64,000 nucleotides of DNA from JABDLO01 sp041749255 (GTDB lineage Bacteria > Bacteroidota > Bacteroidia > Chitinophagales > Saprospiraceae), in contig JBGTBR010000056.1 of assembly GCA_041749255.1 (NCBI GenBank), forward strand, positions 1 to 64,000, in the 5' to 3' direction. The translations under genes were made by a program, and so were the position numbers. Under the pieces are notes generated by a model that saw nothing but the letters and a program-made list of their open reading frames with translations, was not told the DNA's origin and did no database searches. Below, in pieces: positions 43,066-52,102 of this stretch (positions within the stretch are counted from its first letter, which is position 1; every line of letters starts with the position of its first letter).

Positions 43066-43965
43066 TTAATTTTCTTTTCTGCTTTTAACCGTAAAAACCC
43101 GGCTAATATTAAAACCAAAATGAATGTCTCCATCTTCCCATCTACCTCTTGATTCGGTAATAAATCCCTTTTCTATCATGGAAGTACTGTTGGTAAAGTG
43201 AAGTTGGAAAACATGACCTCCGGTTTCAATATCGAATCCCAATGACAGAGAATTGGTAAATTGATTATCTAGTTGGTCGGGCAATACGTAAATATATTCA
43301 GCATTTAAAGCAACTCTTTTAGACAATTTAATTCTGCCCCCGGCTCCAAGAGCGTAGACATCATTGCTTTCCTGCAGTGTTGCGACTAAATTTCGATGCA
43401 CAACCGTTGGGCTTAACTGAAGTGTAAACGAGTCACTAAATTTCCTGCCTAAAATCATCTGAAAAGTGTAATATAACCTGGAGCTAAAAAAATTATCTCT
43501 TTCCGGAATGGGCCACCTGAGAGTCTGTATGGCCGTTGTGGTTAAAAGGGCAGCTGAAAAGGGAAAACTTCTCTTGCCACTGCTTTGTCTTAAAAATTTC
43601 CATTTGAAATAACCGTCATACGTTTTCTGAAAACTACTCCTGCCCAGTCCGATCATTATATTATCATTAAGACCATAATCAAAACCAAATCTTACTGAGG
43701 AATTATCTAAACCAAATAATTCATAAAATCCTCCACTTATAAAACCAAACCTATGGGAAATTTTGAAATCTAAAACGCCTCCAGCCGTATTTTCTAATGA
43801 ATGAAGATTGATAACGCGATTGGTTTTGAAGCTCGCATCCGCATAATCAGTGATCTCTTCCTCTTCTATAAGTGAAAGTAAATCAGTGCCTTCCTGAGAA
43901 ACCAAAGTTGAAACAAGGCTATTAAATACTAGAAAAATTAAAGCTATAAATTTCAATGTTTGCAT
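43066..43965 (-). CDS. DUF5777 beta-barrel protein
   Basis: The 299-residue protein has a signal peptide (ending near LVSQ), an acidic linker (LLSLIEEEEITDYADASFKTNR) and a barrel of amphipathic strands (VLDFKISHRFGFISGG, SVRFGFDYGLNDNIMIGLGR, GHVFQLHFTNSTSM, DIHFGFNISRVFTV). This matches the DUF5777 pattern of Bacteroidota. It is last in a five-gene run that contains two c-type cytochromes and a YceI protein. Members of this family are often found with such redox genes, which suggests an outer-membrane role in the same process (inference). Confidence 0.88.
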   Translation of the reverse strand: MQTLKFIALIFLVFNSLVSTLVSQEGTDLLSLIEEEEITDYADASFKTNRVINLHSLENTAGGVLDFKISHRFGFISGGFYELFGLDNSSVRFGFDYGLNDNIMIGLGRSSFQKTYDGYFKWKFLRQSSGKRSFPFSAALLTTTAIQTLRWPIPERDNFFSSRLYYTFQMILGRKFSDSFTLQLSPTVVHRNLVATLQESNDVYALGAGGRIKLSKRVALNAEYIYVLPDQLDNQFTNSLSLGFDIETGGHVFQLHFTNSTSMIEKGFITESRGRWEDGDIHFGFNISRVFTVKSRKEN

Positions 43966-44045
43966 TAATTCTTTTTTATTAAGTCGTTTATATCAAAATA
44001 ATTTGTCATGACAATATTGAATTAGCCAGGTTAGATAAAATCAAA

Positions 44046-44597
44046 TCACTTTTTTAATTCCTCCAATGTTGCCGACACATTTACTTCTACAGTTTTGGCA
44101 ATTTTGTCTCTTACGACGGAGGGAATTGAGATGTCATAATCTGCCAAGGTTACGATAAAATTAGCCTTTACATCGACACCATTTTCTGTTACGGATATAG
44201 TGCATGGAGATTCAACATTCTTGGTGATATTCCTCATTGTCAATTCACCAGAGACATTACAATTATGGACACCAACAGTAGCTAAATCGATTGGAGTATA
44301 TTCCGTTACAGATCCTTTAAATACAGCCTTAGGAAATTTGTTGCTCTCCATATAATTTTCATTGAAATGCTCTTGCATGAGAGCTTTATCAAATTGAAAA
44401 CCTTTTATAAGAGTAGCTGCTTCTATCTGACCTTTAGTAAAGTCAAATACTATACTTGATGATCGGTTAATTGCTTCAATCTTTTCCAAAGGTGTATCAG
44501 AAAAAAAAGTAATCTCCCCATTCCTGGTGTAATATATTTGTCCACACACGATACCATACATATGTACAAGCAAAAGTAAAATCCAAAATGCCTTCAT
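44046..44597 (-). CDS. YceI-family periplasmic protein
   Basis: The 183-residue protein has a signal peptide (FWILLLLVHMYGIVCGQ) and a single lipocalin-like YceI barrel. Recognisable strands include SSSIVFDFTKGQIEAATLIKGF, the NENYMESNKFPKAVFKGS segment and VSGELTMRNITKNVESPC. YceI proteins bind isoprenoid or amphiphilic molecules in the periplasm. It is fourth in the redox operon, 28 bp after the OB-fold gene and 80 bp before the DUF5777 gene. Confidence 0.93.
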   Translation of the reverse strand: MKAFWILLLLVHMYGIVCGQIYYTRNGEITFFSDTPLEKIEAINRSSSIVFDFTKGQIEAATLIKGFQFDKALMQEHFNENYMESNKFPKAVFKGSVTEYTPIDLATVGVHNCNVSGELTMRNITKNVESPCTISVTENGVDVKANFIVTLADYDISIPSVVRDKIAKTVEVNVSATLEELKK

Positions 44598-44625
44598 AAT
44601 AAACTTGTTTATATATACGATTGAT

Positions 44626-45051
44626 TTATTTATTTAGTACGATACATCTCTCAAGACTTATATCCATCAATTTACCAGAGCAAAGGCCTCTTATAGAAAC
44701 CAGATCTCCTTCCTCGAGTTCTTCAACTTCTGATATCTCCATAAAAGCACAATTAATATCACCAAACGCGCTACCTGTATCCAGATATAAGTTTGCAGTA
44801 TCTTCTGATCTTTTTATAGATTTCAATTTACCATTAACCTGTATGACTTTACCCAAATACTTTTCGTTTGCCACTTCTTCATTATCGTCATAATCATGAT
44901 ATAATTGCTGTGCAGTAATTGTATGTGCTGGTTTAATATTTGAAAAATCAGCGTGTGGTTTATGGTACATTGAATAAGCTATCCATGCCAAAATGACAAC
45001 TATGATCAATAATAGAGGTAAGAGTATTTTAATTTTGAATAGTGATCCCAT
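44626..45051 (-). CDS. Membrane-anchored OB-fold protein (tRNA_anti-like)
   Basis: The 141-residue protein has an N-terminal membrane anchor (ILLPLLLIIVVILAWIAYSMY) and a single OB-like domain on the periplasmic side: ITAQQLYHDYDDNEEVANEKYLGKVIQVNGKLKSIK, in pieces, then GDINCAFMEISEVEELEEGDLVSIRGLCSGKL. The tRNA_anti-like OB group in Bacteroidota is exported, so nucleic-acid binding is unlikely. It sits between the mono-haem lipoprotein and the YceI gene with short spacers (25 and 28 bp). Exact role unknown. Confidence 0.85.
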   Translation of the reverse strand: MGSLFKIKILLPLLLIIVVILAWIAYSMYHKPHADFSNIKPAHTITAQQLYHDYDDNEEVANEKYLGKVIQVNGKLKSIKRSEDTANLYLDTGSAFGDINCAFMEISEVEELEEGDLVSIRGLCSGKLMDISLERCIVLNK

Positions 45052-45076
45052 AATTAAAAAAAATTACAATCAAATT

Positions 45077-45448
45077 TTAATTGTTACGGCTTCCTTCTTC
45101 AACCCATTTTTCTATTTTTTGAATATCACAGGCCGGAAGTTTTGGTGCATCCTCTGGCATTGGTATAAAACCACTTTCATGATTGATTGAACCTACCAGA
45201 CTTCCTCTGTTAACGTAAATAAGAACTTCGTTAAAATCTTCAAGACTTACATCTCCTAATCTCGCACTTGAACTGTGGCAAACAAAACAGGTTCTCACAA
45301 ATATAGGCAGGATTTCTGAAGAATAACTCACATTTACCGGATTGCACTCTTCACCAGGATAAAGAACTTCTTCTACATCGTAAAAACAACCGCTTAGATT
45401 AAAAAATAGTATACAAATGACAATGCAAAAAAATAGTTTATTTAACAT
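45077..45448 (-). CDS. Mono-haem c-type cytochrome lipoprotein
   Basis: The 123-residue protein, started at ATG 45448, has a lipoprotein signal peptide ending at C21 (FFNLSGC) and one haem-binding motif, CFVCH (C54, C57, H58), followed by a Met-containing loop (GFIPMPEDAP) that may give the axial ligand. A longer in-frame start at 45592 would bury the signal sequence 48 residues in. It lies downstream of the di-haem peroxidase gene by 196 bp. It is a good candidate electron carrier for that enzyme (inference). Confidence 0.88.
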   Translation of the reverse strand: MLNKLFFCIVICILFFNLSGCFYDVEEVLYPGEECNPVNVSYSSEILPIFVRTCFVCHSSSARLGDVSLEDFNEVLIYVNRGSLVGSINHESGFIPMPEDAPKLPACDIQKIEKWVEEGSRNN

Positions 45449-45644
45449 AATGGCCTTTATCTTTATTAATAATATTGATAAAAGAAAAACGAACATATAC
45501 GGAGTTTCGTATTCTGTGAGAAATTGTGAATTGAAAACATTCAATATCTCTTTAAAAAATATGGAAATGAAAAAACCATACCATAAATACATATACGGTA
45601 TCGATGTATTAGATGGATTGATAAAAGCAAAATTCTTTTACTTT

Positions 45645-46964
45645 TTATTCGCAGCCCATATCGTTTCTTGAAAGAATATCATTATTTGGAAAACACATTC
45701 CAGAGATTACCTGATCAGGTACATATCTTTCTAAATTTGGATCTCTTAACCCATTTCTTAAAAATTCAACTAAATCGGATTTTTCCTGATCGGTTAAGCC
45801 GAGTGGTCTCAGGTAAGTGGATAGTTGAGATGAGGGTACACGTGGGTTTTCAGGTACTCCTGTATTAAAATATTCAACCACATCTTCCAAAGTTTCCTTA
45901 CTACCTCCATGAAAGTAGGGGCCACTATCTCCAAGATTATATAACTGTGGTGTTCTGAATTTAAACATATCTTCAGATCTACCTGTAAATCCTCCTCTTC
46001 CAAAATTTCGAAGATCATTTTCTGAGGTTTTCAAACCTCCCTTCTCATATAAATCTCTGACGCCAAGTGCCTCAAATCGCATAGAACCTAAATTCTTCTC
46101 AAAATGGCAAGTATTACATGCGGCCTTACCAAAAAATACTATGGCTCCTCTTTTCTGTTGATCTGTCATGCCCGCATTATTGCCTCTTAACCATAATTGA
46201 AATGGCGCTTCGTTGGTAACCAATTGGCGTAGAAAAGCAGAAATAGCAAAACTGGCTCCCTTTCTTGAATACTTTTCTTCAGGAGATAAATCTGGAAAAG
46301 CCTGATCAAACATTTCTTTGTAACCTGCTTCTTCAATAATTTTTTCAGTATACATCATTCTGTGCACAATAAGGCCTTCAATATTCTGACCTTCCAAAGC
46401 ACCAAGTCTTTCATGATTTCTGGCTGTACCAGGATCAAAAACTCCCCATACTTGTTCTGTGCCTGTGTTATGGCCGTCTGATCCAAATGAACCATTCCAC
46501 ATCGTATTCTCAACAAAGGCCACATTCAATGTAGCCAAAGGTCTTGCTCCTTGTGCATCAATATCATGATCCATGTAATATGGAGCTTTAGTCCTTGCCT
46601 CACCCTTAATACCCATCCCAAAACCACCATCAGCAATTCCCTGCATTCTTCCCGGTCTAAAACCCGATTCAGCTATGTGACATGTACTACATGTGAATGT
46701 AAACAAATGATTACTTCGCATGGCTTCATTAGCAAACTTGGGTTCAAAAAACAGCATTTTACCCAAATTCACCTTTTCAGGAGTAAGAGGGTTTACAGGC
46801 GATTGGGGTATGGCTTGATAATCTGTCGAATTAGGAAGAGTGTATTGCTCTTTCTTTCCTATTAATTGGGTTAATTCAACGTCTAAAGCAACCACTTCCT
46901 GATGGTTACAGCTATATATAACAAAAATAAATAATATTATTAAAAAGGGTATAATTCTTTTCAT
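45645..46964 (-). CDS. Di-haem cytochrome c peroxidase (MauG/CcpA family)
   Basis: The 439-residue protein has a lipobox-like start (VIYSCNHQ, C19) and two haem motifs: CSTCH (C92-H96) and CNTCH (C283-H287). The order of high- and low-potential domains fits the bacterial CCP/MauG family, which reduces hydrogen peroxide in the periplasm or oxidises proteins. The length exceeds typical CCP by about 90 residues, mainly between the haems. It is the first gene of a five-gene run with a mono-haem lipoprotein, OB-fold, YceI and DUF5777 proteins. Confidence 0.93.
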   Translation of the reverse strand: MKRIIPFLIILFIFVIYSCNHQEVVALDVELTQLIGKKEQYTLPNSTDYQAIPQSPVNPLTPEKVNLGKMLFFEPKFANEAMRSNHLFTFTCSTCHIAESGFRPGRMQGIADGGFGMGIKGEARTKAPYYMDHDIDAQGARPLATLNVAFVENTMWNGSFGSDGHNTGTEQVWGVFDPGTARNHERLGALEGQNIEGLIVHRMMYTEKIIEEAGYKEMFDQAFPDLSPEEKYSRKGASFAISAFLRQLVTNEAPFQLWLRGNNAGMTDQQKRGAIVFFGKAACNTCHFEKNLGSMRFEALGVRDLYEKGGLKTSENDLRNFGRGGFTGRSEDMFKFRTPQLYNLGDSGPYFHGGSKETLEDVVEYFNTGVPENPRVPSSQLSTYLRPLGLTDQEKSDLVEFLRNGLRDPNLERYVPDQVISGMCFPNNDILSRNDMGCE

Positions 46965-47617
46965 AGTTTCAGACAGGTTATTTCTTTACAAATATAGAAA
47001 CAAGTTTTGGAAGTGTAAGAAAAAAAATCGTGAATTTTATTAAAATTATTTAATGCTAAATTGTTATATATATTTCTAATTTATAAGCATATACGTATTT
47101 ATATATGAACTTAGGCTCCATATTAACTATAATATTTGTATTCAACAAAAAGTTACAGCGTTAAATATAAAATATTTATATATGAATATTTCATAATAAT
47201 ATCTCCAATACGTCTTTACGGTTTATACTATAGGGTGACAATGGATGCAAAACTTGCATTGTTTTAGAAGGTGAACAGTTAATATTAAGATCAAAAAAGG
47301 TTAGATTTTTTGTAATATTTACTCAAATCTCAAAAAACCAAATTGATTTTAATATTAAATGCATCATTATGAGTCCTTTACCCAACAATCCTTAAAATAA
47401 AGAAACCTAAGTGATCATTGACATATTAAAATGGTGACTTTCACCTTGAGAAATTCAAACTTGTATTTATTGATTCCAGGTGGTTCCATAACCAATTAAT
47501 TTGAAAATGTCATATATACAAATAATTGTAAAGCTTTTATCATATTTATAGGTGATTATATATTTTGTGATAAAACTTAGATATTTATACAAGTTTCCAC
47601 CTAATTTATCATTTCAA
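46965..47617. other. Divergent intergenic region without a gene
   Basis: About 650 bp of strongly AT-rich DNA between the divergent peroxidase and GT-C protein genes. It contains a 15 bp palindrome ATGCAA-AAC-TTGCAT (47245-47259) and several TATATATG runs (for example around 47100 and 47175). I see no open frame that looks coding and no RNA gene. Confidence 0.45.
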
Positions 47618-49516
47618 ATGATGAGAAAAAAAATAAAAATTCATCAAGTCGAGGGTAAATCGCAAAGAAAATCTTCTTTAAAAGACAATACAAGATCTGG
47701 TTTTTTACCAAAATGGAATAATAGTCAATGGATGTTATCATTGATCCTGATTCTTCTTCCATTTCTCATCTACTACAAGAGCATTTCATTTGGATATGTA
47801 CTGGACGACAGTGTAGTTATAACAGGTAATTCATTTACAAAAGAAGGATTGAAAGGCATTGGAAAAATTTTTTCGACAGAGAGTTTTACAGGGTATTTTG
47901 GCGAGCAAAAAGATTTGGTCCAAGGGGCCAGATATCGGCCTTTGTCTATTGCCAGTTTTGCTGTAGAATATGAAATATTTGGTGAAAACCCTCAAATAAG
48001 TCATTTCATCAACACCCTTTTATATGGTATTTTGGGTGTGGTATTATTTTACTGGCTTCATATACTGATGCTCCAAAAACCTTATCATTGGTTGTTAAAT
48101 GTAGCTTTTATTGGAACATTGATCTTTATAGTTCATCCGATTCATACAGAAGCTGTCGCCAATATTAAGGGTCGGGATGAAATTATGGCTTTTTTATTTG
48201 GTGGGGGTGCCCTCATATTTTCAACACTTTGGCAATCAAAAAAAAATGTGAGTTTGGGTGTTGTAAGTGGCATATGTTTTTTCATGGCACTTATGGCTAA
48301 AGAAAATGCCATCACTTTGCTGGCGATAATTCCACTTTCCATGTATTTTTTTAGAAATACTTCTGTCATTACATCTTTGAAATTTGCAATCCCGGCTCTT
48401 TTGGCTACCATCATTTATTTATGGATAAGATATGCGGTCATCGGTTACTTGTATAGTAGTGGTGAGAGCATTCAGGATATCATGAATAATCCATTTGTAG
48501 AAATGGATGGTAACCAGAAGTATGCAACTGTATTCTATACTTTATGGAAATACATCCAACTCTCTATCTATCCTCATCCCTTGTCTCACGATTATTACCC
48601 ATATGCCATTTCGAAGCTAGAGTGGTCACATCCAGGTGCATATTTATCCCTTTTAACTTATATAGGATTATGCACGCTTGCTCTTTATGCTGTAGTACGG
48701 AGAAATAATAAGTGGTTTGGATTAATTTTCTTTTTAATCACCTTGACCATTGTATCTAATCTGGTCATCAATATGGGTACATTTATGAATGAAAGATTCA
48801 TTTTTATGCCCGTATTTGGGATATGTACTCTTTTGGCTGTTTTTATAACTGAATTAATAGCAAAAAAAGATAAATTATGGGTATATCCAATCATTGGGTA
48901 TTTTCTACTAAGCTCTATCCTGGTCGGGTATATCTATAAAACCATGAGCAGGGTTCCCGATTGGGAAAACGCATTAACCTTAAATAGATCTGCCGTAAAA
49001 GTTAATCCTGGCAGTGCCAGAGCCAACACCTTTATGTCTACTGCGTTATTTGAAATGTGGAAAGTTGAACCTGAGTCAGAAGAAAAATATCAATGGATGA
49101 AATTCGCTTATTATTATGCAGATCAATCGACTAAGATTCTGCCTAATTATAAAAATGGACACATCATGAAAGCAGGAACTGCAGCAGAATTATACAAGTT
49201 TGATAAGGATTTATCCAATCTACTTCAAGTATTTGGTGAGGTAGTCATTGCCAGACCTGATATAGGATATATTAAAGATTATCTTGAATACCTGGGAGGT
49301 CGAGTCCCGGAAGATATTTTGATACATTGGTATTTAGAAAATATTTACCAAAAATTAGCAGTTGATAAAAAATCGATTGATTACGCTTTGGTTTATCTGA
49401 ATTTGGCACAAAAACAATTTCCTGGAAACCAACAAATTCAGGAGGCTTTAGCTAACTCATATCAATTGGCTGGTAACTTGCCAAAAGCACAACAAATAAT
49501 GCAAAATCTTTATTAG
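47618..49516 (+). CDS. GT-C-type membrane protein with C-terminal TPR repeats (TMTC-like)
   Basis: The protein, taken from ATG 47618, has about 632 residues. A basic N-terminus is followed by about ten membrane helices. A first extracytoplasmic loop holds YKSISFGYVLDDSVVITGN and the strongly conserved HPIHTEAVANIKGRDE, as in TMTC/O-mannosyltransferase relatives. The last 150 residues are TPR-like helices (NPGSARANTFMSTALFEMWK, LVYLNLAQKQFPGNQQIQEA). It may transfer sugars from a lipid carrier; the substrate is unknown. The 47552 start is a GTG and less likely. It lies 13 bp ahead of dprA. Confidence 0.85.
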   Translation: MMRKKIKIHQVEGKSQRKSSLKDNTRSGFLPKWNNSQWMLSLILILLPFLIYYKSISFGYVLDDSVVITGNSFTKEGLKGIGKIFSTESFTGYFGEQKDLVQGARYRPLSIASFAVEYEIFGENPQISHFINTLLYGILGVVLFYWLHILMLQKPYHWLLNVAFIGTLIFIVHPIHTEAVANIKGRDEIMAFLFGGGALIFSTLWQSKKNVSLGVVSGICFFMALMAKENAITLLAIIPLSMYFFRNTSVITSLKFAIPALLATIIYLWIRYAVIGYLYSSGESIQDIMNNPFVEMDGNQKYATVFYTLWKYIQLSIYPHPLSHDYYPYAISKLEWSHPGAYLSLLTYIGLCTLALYAVVRRNNKWFGLIFFLITLTIVSNLVINMGTFMNERFIFMPVFGICTLLAVFITELIAKKDKLWVYPIIGYFLLSSILVGYIYKTMSRVPDWENALTLNRSAVKVNPGSARANTFMSTALFEMWKVEPESEEKYQWMKFAYYYADQSTKILPNYKNGHIMKAGTAAELYKFDKDLSNLLQVFGEVVIARPDIGYIKDYLEYLGGRVPEDILIHWYLENIYQKLAVDKKSIDYALVYLNLAQKQFPGNQQIQEALANSYQLAGNLPKAQQIMQNLY

Positions 49517-49529
49517 TTGGAGTACAAAT

Positions 49530-50627
49530 ATGACAGAGGAGTTATTATATATTATTGCTTTAACAAAGGTAAAAAATGTGGGTCCCGTCACTGCCAGACA
49601 GTTAATCAGTCATTGTGGAGGTGTTAAGGAGATTTTTTCTTGCCCTGAAAAAGATATTCTCAGCATTCCGAATATAGGTCCTACCGTTTTCCGCGAACTA
49701 AAGTCATCTCACATATGGAAAGAAGCCGAAATAGAATTGCATTTTATCAATAAAAATGGTATTAGCCCACTATTCTTTCTTCAGGAAGGTTATCCCAGAA
49801 GGATGAAACAATTTGATGATAGCCCTATCCTATTGTACTTTAAAGGAAAGGTCAATTTAAACCACTACAGAACTGTAGGCATTGTAGGAACCCGAACTCC
49901 TTCTGAATACGGTCGACTGATGACGGAAAAAATCATAGAAGGACTCATCCCTTACAATCCGATTATAATCAGCGGAATGGCTTACGGAATTGATTCAATT
50001 GCCCATCGCAAAGCGGTTGAATCAGGATTGGCCACCATTGGTATTTTGGGACATGGATTACATATTATGTATCCTCAATCCAATCGCGGATTAGCACAAA
50101 AAATGGTCGAAAATGGAGGTTTGATTACAGAATTTGGATGTTCCACCGGGCCGGATAAAGAAAACTTCCCGATGAGAAACAGGATTATTGCTACCATGAG
50201 TGATGCCCTGGTGGTCATTGAGTCAAAAGTAAAGGGAGGGTCTATGATCACTGCAAACTTTGCTAATCAATACTATAAAGATGTTTTTGCAGTACCGGGC
50301 AAAACGGATGATGAAAAATCGACTGGATGTAACAGGCTAATAAAAATACATAAAGCCGCTCTTATAGAATCCGCAGAAGATATTGTGTACATTATGAGGT
50401 GGGAACAACTGGATACTGAAAGAAGCAACCAAACTTCTTTATTTGTGGAATTAGATGATACTGAACAAAAAATCATTCAACTACTTAGGGAGAATAAAGA
50501 AATGACCATTGATACCTTACATTATAAATTGGACATGACCGTTTCGGAAGTTTCGGCTCTGTTGCTAAAGATGGAGTTTAAAGGGATCATATCCAGTTTG
50601 CCTGGAAAGAGATATGTCGCAAGCTGA
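49530..50627 (+). CDS. dprA: DNA-processing protein DprA
   Basis: Binds incoming single-stranded DNA and loads RecA during natural transformation. The 365-residue protein has an N-terminal helix-hairpin-helix-like/SAM part (about 1-75; VGPVTARQLISHCGG, LSIPNIGPTVFRELK), the central Rossmann-like core (VGIVGTRTPSEYG, IISGMAYGIDSIAHRKAV, GGLITEFGCSTGP, FPMRNRIIATMSDA), and a C-terminal winged helix (about 300-365; EQKIIQLLRENKEMTIDTL). The length is usual. Located 13 bp after the GT-C gene. Com genes for uptake are not in this window. Confidence 0.96.
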   Translation: MTEELLYIIALTKVKNVGPVTARQLISHCGGVKEIFSCPEKDILSIPNIGPTVFRELKSSHIWKEAEIELHFINKNGISPLFFLQEGYPRRMKQFDDSPILLYFKGKVNLNHYRTVGIVGTRTPSEYGRLMTEKIIEGLIPYNPIIISGMAYGIDSIAHRKAVESGLATIGILGHGLHIMYPQSNRGLAQKMVENGGLITEFGCSTGPDKENFPMRNRIIATMSDALVVIESKVKGGSMITANFANQYYKDVFAVPGKTDDEKSTGCNRLIKIHKAALIESAEDIVYIMRWEQLDTERSNQTSLFVELDDTEQKIIQLLRENKEMTIDTLHYKLDMTVSEVSALLLKMEFKGIISSLPGKRYVAS

Positions 50628-50866
50628 AAGGCAAAAACAGCATATTTTAAACTTCGTTCATTTATGGGTATTAAAAATCATGTTATAATATTATATAATA
50701 TTTTATATTTTGTATTTCAGTTATTTATATCAAAATAGAAATATAATAAACCATTCCAAATGCTTAACATAAATTTATTATTAGTGTTAAATAATCATTT
50801 TTATCGGTTACTTTGAACTGTAAAAGCTTCATAATTCGTTATAAAGACTGTATAATAAATACTAAC

Positions 50867-51244
50867 ATGAGATTTTTCATAATTTTAAGCATTATTAGTA
50901 CTGCTTTGGGTATTAAAGCCCAGGAAAATCAATTTTTTAATGCTATGAGAACGGGCAGTATTTCTGGTATTTCTCAATATTTGGACAATAAGGTGGAATT
51001 AAGTATTATAGATGATCATAATATGTATTCTCGCAATCAAGCCATTCAAAAAATTAACTCCTGGCTAAATAAAAGTAATCCATCGTCTGTACAAAATTTA
51101 CATGGCGGTGAATCCAACGATAATTCTTCATTTTATCATGTGGCCAAACTCACTACAAGATCAGGACATTATCGTGTTTTTGTCTATTTTGAAAGGGGTG
51201 GAAATTCAGCGATCATCAAAAAAATTCAAATAGATCCTTTTTAA
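50867..51244 (+). CDS. DUF4783 secreted protein
   Basis: The 125-residue protein has a signal peptide (FFIILSIISTALGIKAQ) and a small alpha/beta domain resembling the SnoaL/NTF2 fold (FNAMRTGSISGISQYLDNKVELSIID, then YHVAKLTTRSGHYRVFVYFERGG, ending KKIQIDPF). This matches the DUF4783 family of Bacteroidota. The ATG at 50867 gives the signal peptide; the frame from 50813 adds 18 residues. No function is known. It stands alone between dprA and the infB operon end. Confidence 0.85.
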   Translation: MRFFIILSIISTALGIKAQENQFFNAMRTGSISGISQYLDNKVELSIIDDHNMYSRNQAIQKINSWLNKSNPSSVQNLHGGESNDNSSFYHVAKLTTRSGHYRVFVYFERGGNSAIIKKIQIDPF

Positions 51245-51314
51245 GGTGTATTCTGAGAACGTTTACATTTCTTTCTGCTAAACTTAAAGACCAGTTCGTG
51301 CTTTTACATGCATG

Positions 51315-52100
51315 CTACAAAAAATTTCGTTTGTTCTCCATTACACCCATACCAAATAATGCGAAATCATACTTTATAGGGTCATTCGGGTCTAATAATT
51401 GAAGTTGTTCTGTCAATTCAAGAACCGATTTCCAGTCTGCTTGTTTTCTTTGCAATAACCCAATATTTCTTGCAACTCTGCCTACATGAATATCCAAAGG
51501 GATTTTTAAATCCGCTGGATGAATTTTATGCCACAATCCGAAATCAATTCCATTTTTGTCCTTTCTCACCATCCACCGAAGAAACATATTAATCCTCTTA
51601 CAAGATGATTTTTTGAATGGTGCTGCAATGTGTTTACCAGTCCGTGCAAGAAAATCCGGTTGTGATATAAAAATCGAATGTAAACGATTGATCCCTTCCT
51701 CAACTATGTCGGTTTTATTTGTTGCAGGATGAATGAATACCTCCTCCAATGATTCATAAGATGAATAATAATTTTGGAAAAATGAAACCATACACAAGGC
51801 ATCTGAACCATTAAATGTGCGATGGCTAAATTTTTCCAACTTCCTGCGTTCTTTGTCACTACTGTAGAGTATGAATTCAAGAGGAGAATGATCCATAATC
51901 TCACAAAGTTCAAGTGCTTTATTTATAATCGTTTTCCTAAGCCCCCAGGATAGGATTGCTGTCCAGAATCCTATTATTTCTATATCCTGTAAAGATTTAA
52001 ATCGGTGAGGTATGGATATTGGATCTCCCTCAATAAACGAGGGATTATTATACAATTCTACTTTTCCGTCCAGGAATTCCTTTAGGCGCGCTGCCTCCAA
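51315..52100 (-). CDS. TIGR02757 (DUF2400) family protein
   Basis: The 261-residue cytosolic protein matches the family in length and in LKEFLDGKVELYNNPSFIEG, DPISIPHRFKSLQDIEIIGF, and the C-terminal VRKDKNGIDFGLWHKIHPADLKIPLDIHVGRVARNIGLL. The function is unknown; the fold resembles helix-hairpin-helix DNA glycosylases (recalled, not tested). The start appears to be TTG at 52100, 2 bp after the infB stop, so it is very likely translated with infB. No ATG fits upstream of the conserved N-terminus. Confidence 0.9.
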   Translation of the reverse strand: MEAARLKEFLDGKVELYNNPSFIEGDPISIPHRFKSLQDIEIIGFWTAILSWGLRKTIINKALELCEIMDHSPLEFILYSSDKERRKLEKFSHRTFNGSDALCMVSFFQNYYSSYESLEEVFIHPATNKTDIVEEGINRLHSIFISQPDFLARTGKHIAAPFKKSSCKRINMFLRWMVRKDKNGIDFGLWHKIHPADLKIPLDIHVGRVARNIGLLQRKQADWKSVLELTEQLQLLDPNDPIKYDFALFGMGVMENKRNFL

Positions 52101-52102
52101 AC

